Shown here: piece by piece, positions 34,729-34,956 of the stretch
Position numbering within the stretch: position 1 is the first letter of the stretch
Layout of the letters: each line of letters opens with the position of its first letter
Assembly: GCA_030658975.1 (NCBI GenBank)
Contig: JAUSBL010000083.1
Span: 1-34,956, forward strand
Source: Candidatus Latescibacterota bacterium
Lineage (GTDB): Bacteria; Krumholzibacteriota; Krumholzibacteriia; LZORAL124-64-63
Direction of reading: 5' to 3'
DNA length: 34,956 bases
Notes under the pieces: generated by a model
The model's input: only the letters and a program-made list of their open reading frames with translations
Told to the model about the DNA's origin: nothing
The model's database searches: none
Made by a program: the position numbers and the translations under genes

Positions 34729-34956
34729 CTAGCGGTGGACGCCCGCCGCCTCCCCCCCCGTGCTCGTCACGAACTCGCTGTACGACCCGTCGTAGACCAG
34801 GGGCGGCAGCGCCGGCTCGCCGGCGCCGTCGCCGGGCCTCAGCTCGAGGACCTTGGTGCTCAGGCCGCGCAGGAAGGTGCGGTCGTGGCTGACGAAGAGC
34901 ATCGTGCCTTCGAAGTCCCGCAGGGCGGCGACGAGCATCTCCTTGGTCTCGAGGTC
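34729..34956 (-). CDS. ABC-F family ATPase, C-terminal end
   Basis: The gene leaves the window on the right; only the last 75 residues are visible. They start DLETKEMLVAALRDFEGTM, just after the Walker B/D-loop of the second ATPase domain, then carry LFVSHDRTFL with the H-loop histidine, and a poorly conserved acidic-Pro tail with YDGSYSEFV. This is the ABC-F pattern (duplicated ATPase without membrane domain) of translation factors that act on the ribosomal E site; the subfamily cannot be assigned from this fragment. It converges on the tRNA terminator. Confidence 0.88.
   Translation of the reverse strand, partial: DLETKEMLVAALRDFEGTMLFVSHDRTFLRGLSTKVLELRPGDGAGEPALPPLVYDGSYSEFVTSTGGEAAGVHR

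Overview
The window is about 35 kb of very GC-rich, gene-dense bacterial chromosome with no sign of phage, plasmid, insertion sequence or CRISPR. The organism is Gram-negative: there is a signal-peptide-bearing outer-membrane beta-barrel protein, several lipoproteins and a Bat/aerotolerance-type operon. Two secreted enzymes end in a FlgD-like 'PNPxNP' C-terminal module of the kind used for surface sorting across the FCB (Fibrobacteres-Chlorobi-Bacteroidetes) assemblage. Together with the high GC this suggests an uncultured FCB-type lineage such as Krumholzibacteriota or Eisenbacteria. That placement is inference; no rRNA is present.

Layout. 1-936: 3' end of a long-chain acyl-CoA synthetase (+). 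949-6573 (-): a tightly coupled set btpA-like > dTDP-glucose 4,6-dehydratase > B3/B4-domain protein > gamma-glutamyltranspeptidase, each junction a 4-bp overlap, followed by an M28-PDZ peptidase. 6725-9422: thymidine kinase (+), an HDOD protein (-) and QueD (+). 9438-19829 (-): a seven-gene operon moxR > DUF58 > DUF4381-like > batA > batB-batC fusion > batD-batE fusion > GT-C glycosyltransferase with TPRs; nearly all junctions overlap. 20026-23235 (+): two DUF507 paralogues, a GT4 glycosyltransferase and an outer-membrane porin-like protein, ending at a strong hairpin. 23347-27787 (-): class II aldolase, TolB-like lipoprotein, TPR protein and a secreted HELGH metalloprotease. 28045-30666 (-): ECF sigma factor, zinc-finger anti-sigma factor and a bactofilin-like membrane protein. 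30754-32541 (-): secreted peptidylarginine/agmatine deiminase-like enzyme with a sorting domain. 32763-34509 (+): enolase and an FtsB/DivIC-like protein. 34591-34667 (+): initiator tRNA-fMet with a near-consensus promoter and an intrinsic terminator. 34729-34956 (-): 3' end of an ABC-F protein.

Many genes act at the cell envelope: Bat complex, glycosyltransferases, porin, envelope-stress sigma/anti-sigma system, lipoproteins and sorted extracellular enzymes. Housekeeping genes (eno, ftsB, tdk, queD, initiator tRNA) sit between them. Several upstream regions hold sigma-70-like -35/-10 pairs, mostly with 17-bp spacing. No stretch longer than 300 bases lacks a gene; the largest gap is 27788-28044, which is AT-rich and described below. 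Long reading frames opposite the listed genes are high-GC shadows and are not annotated.
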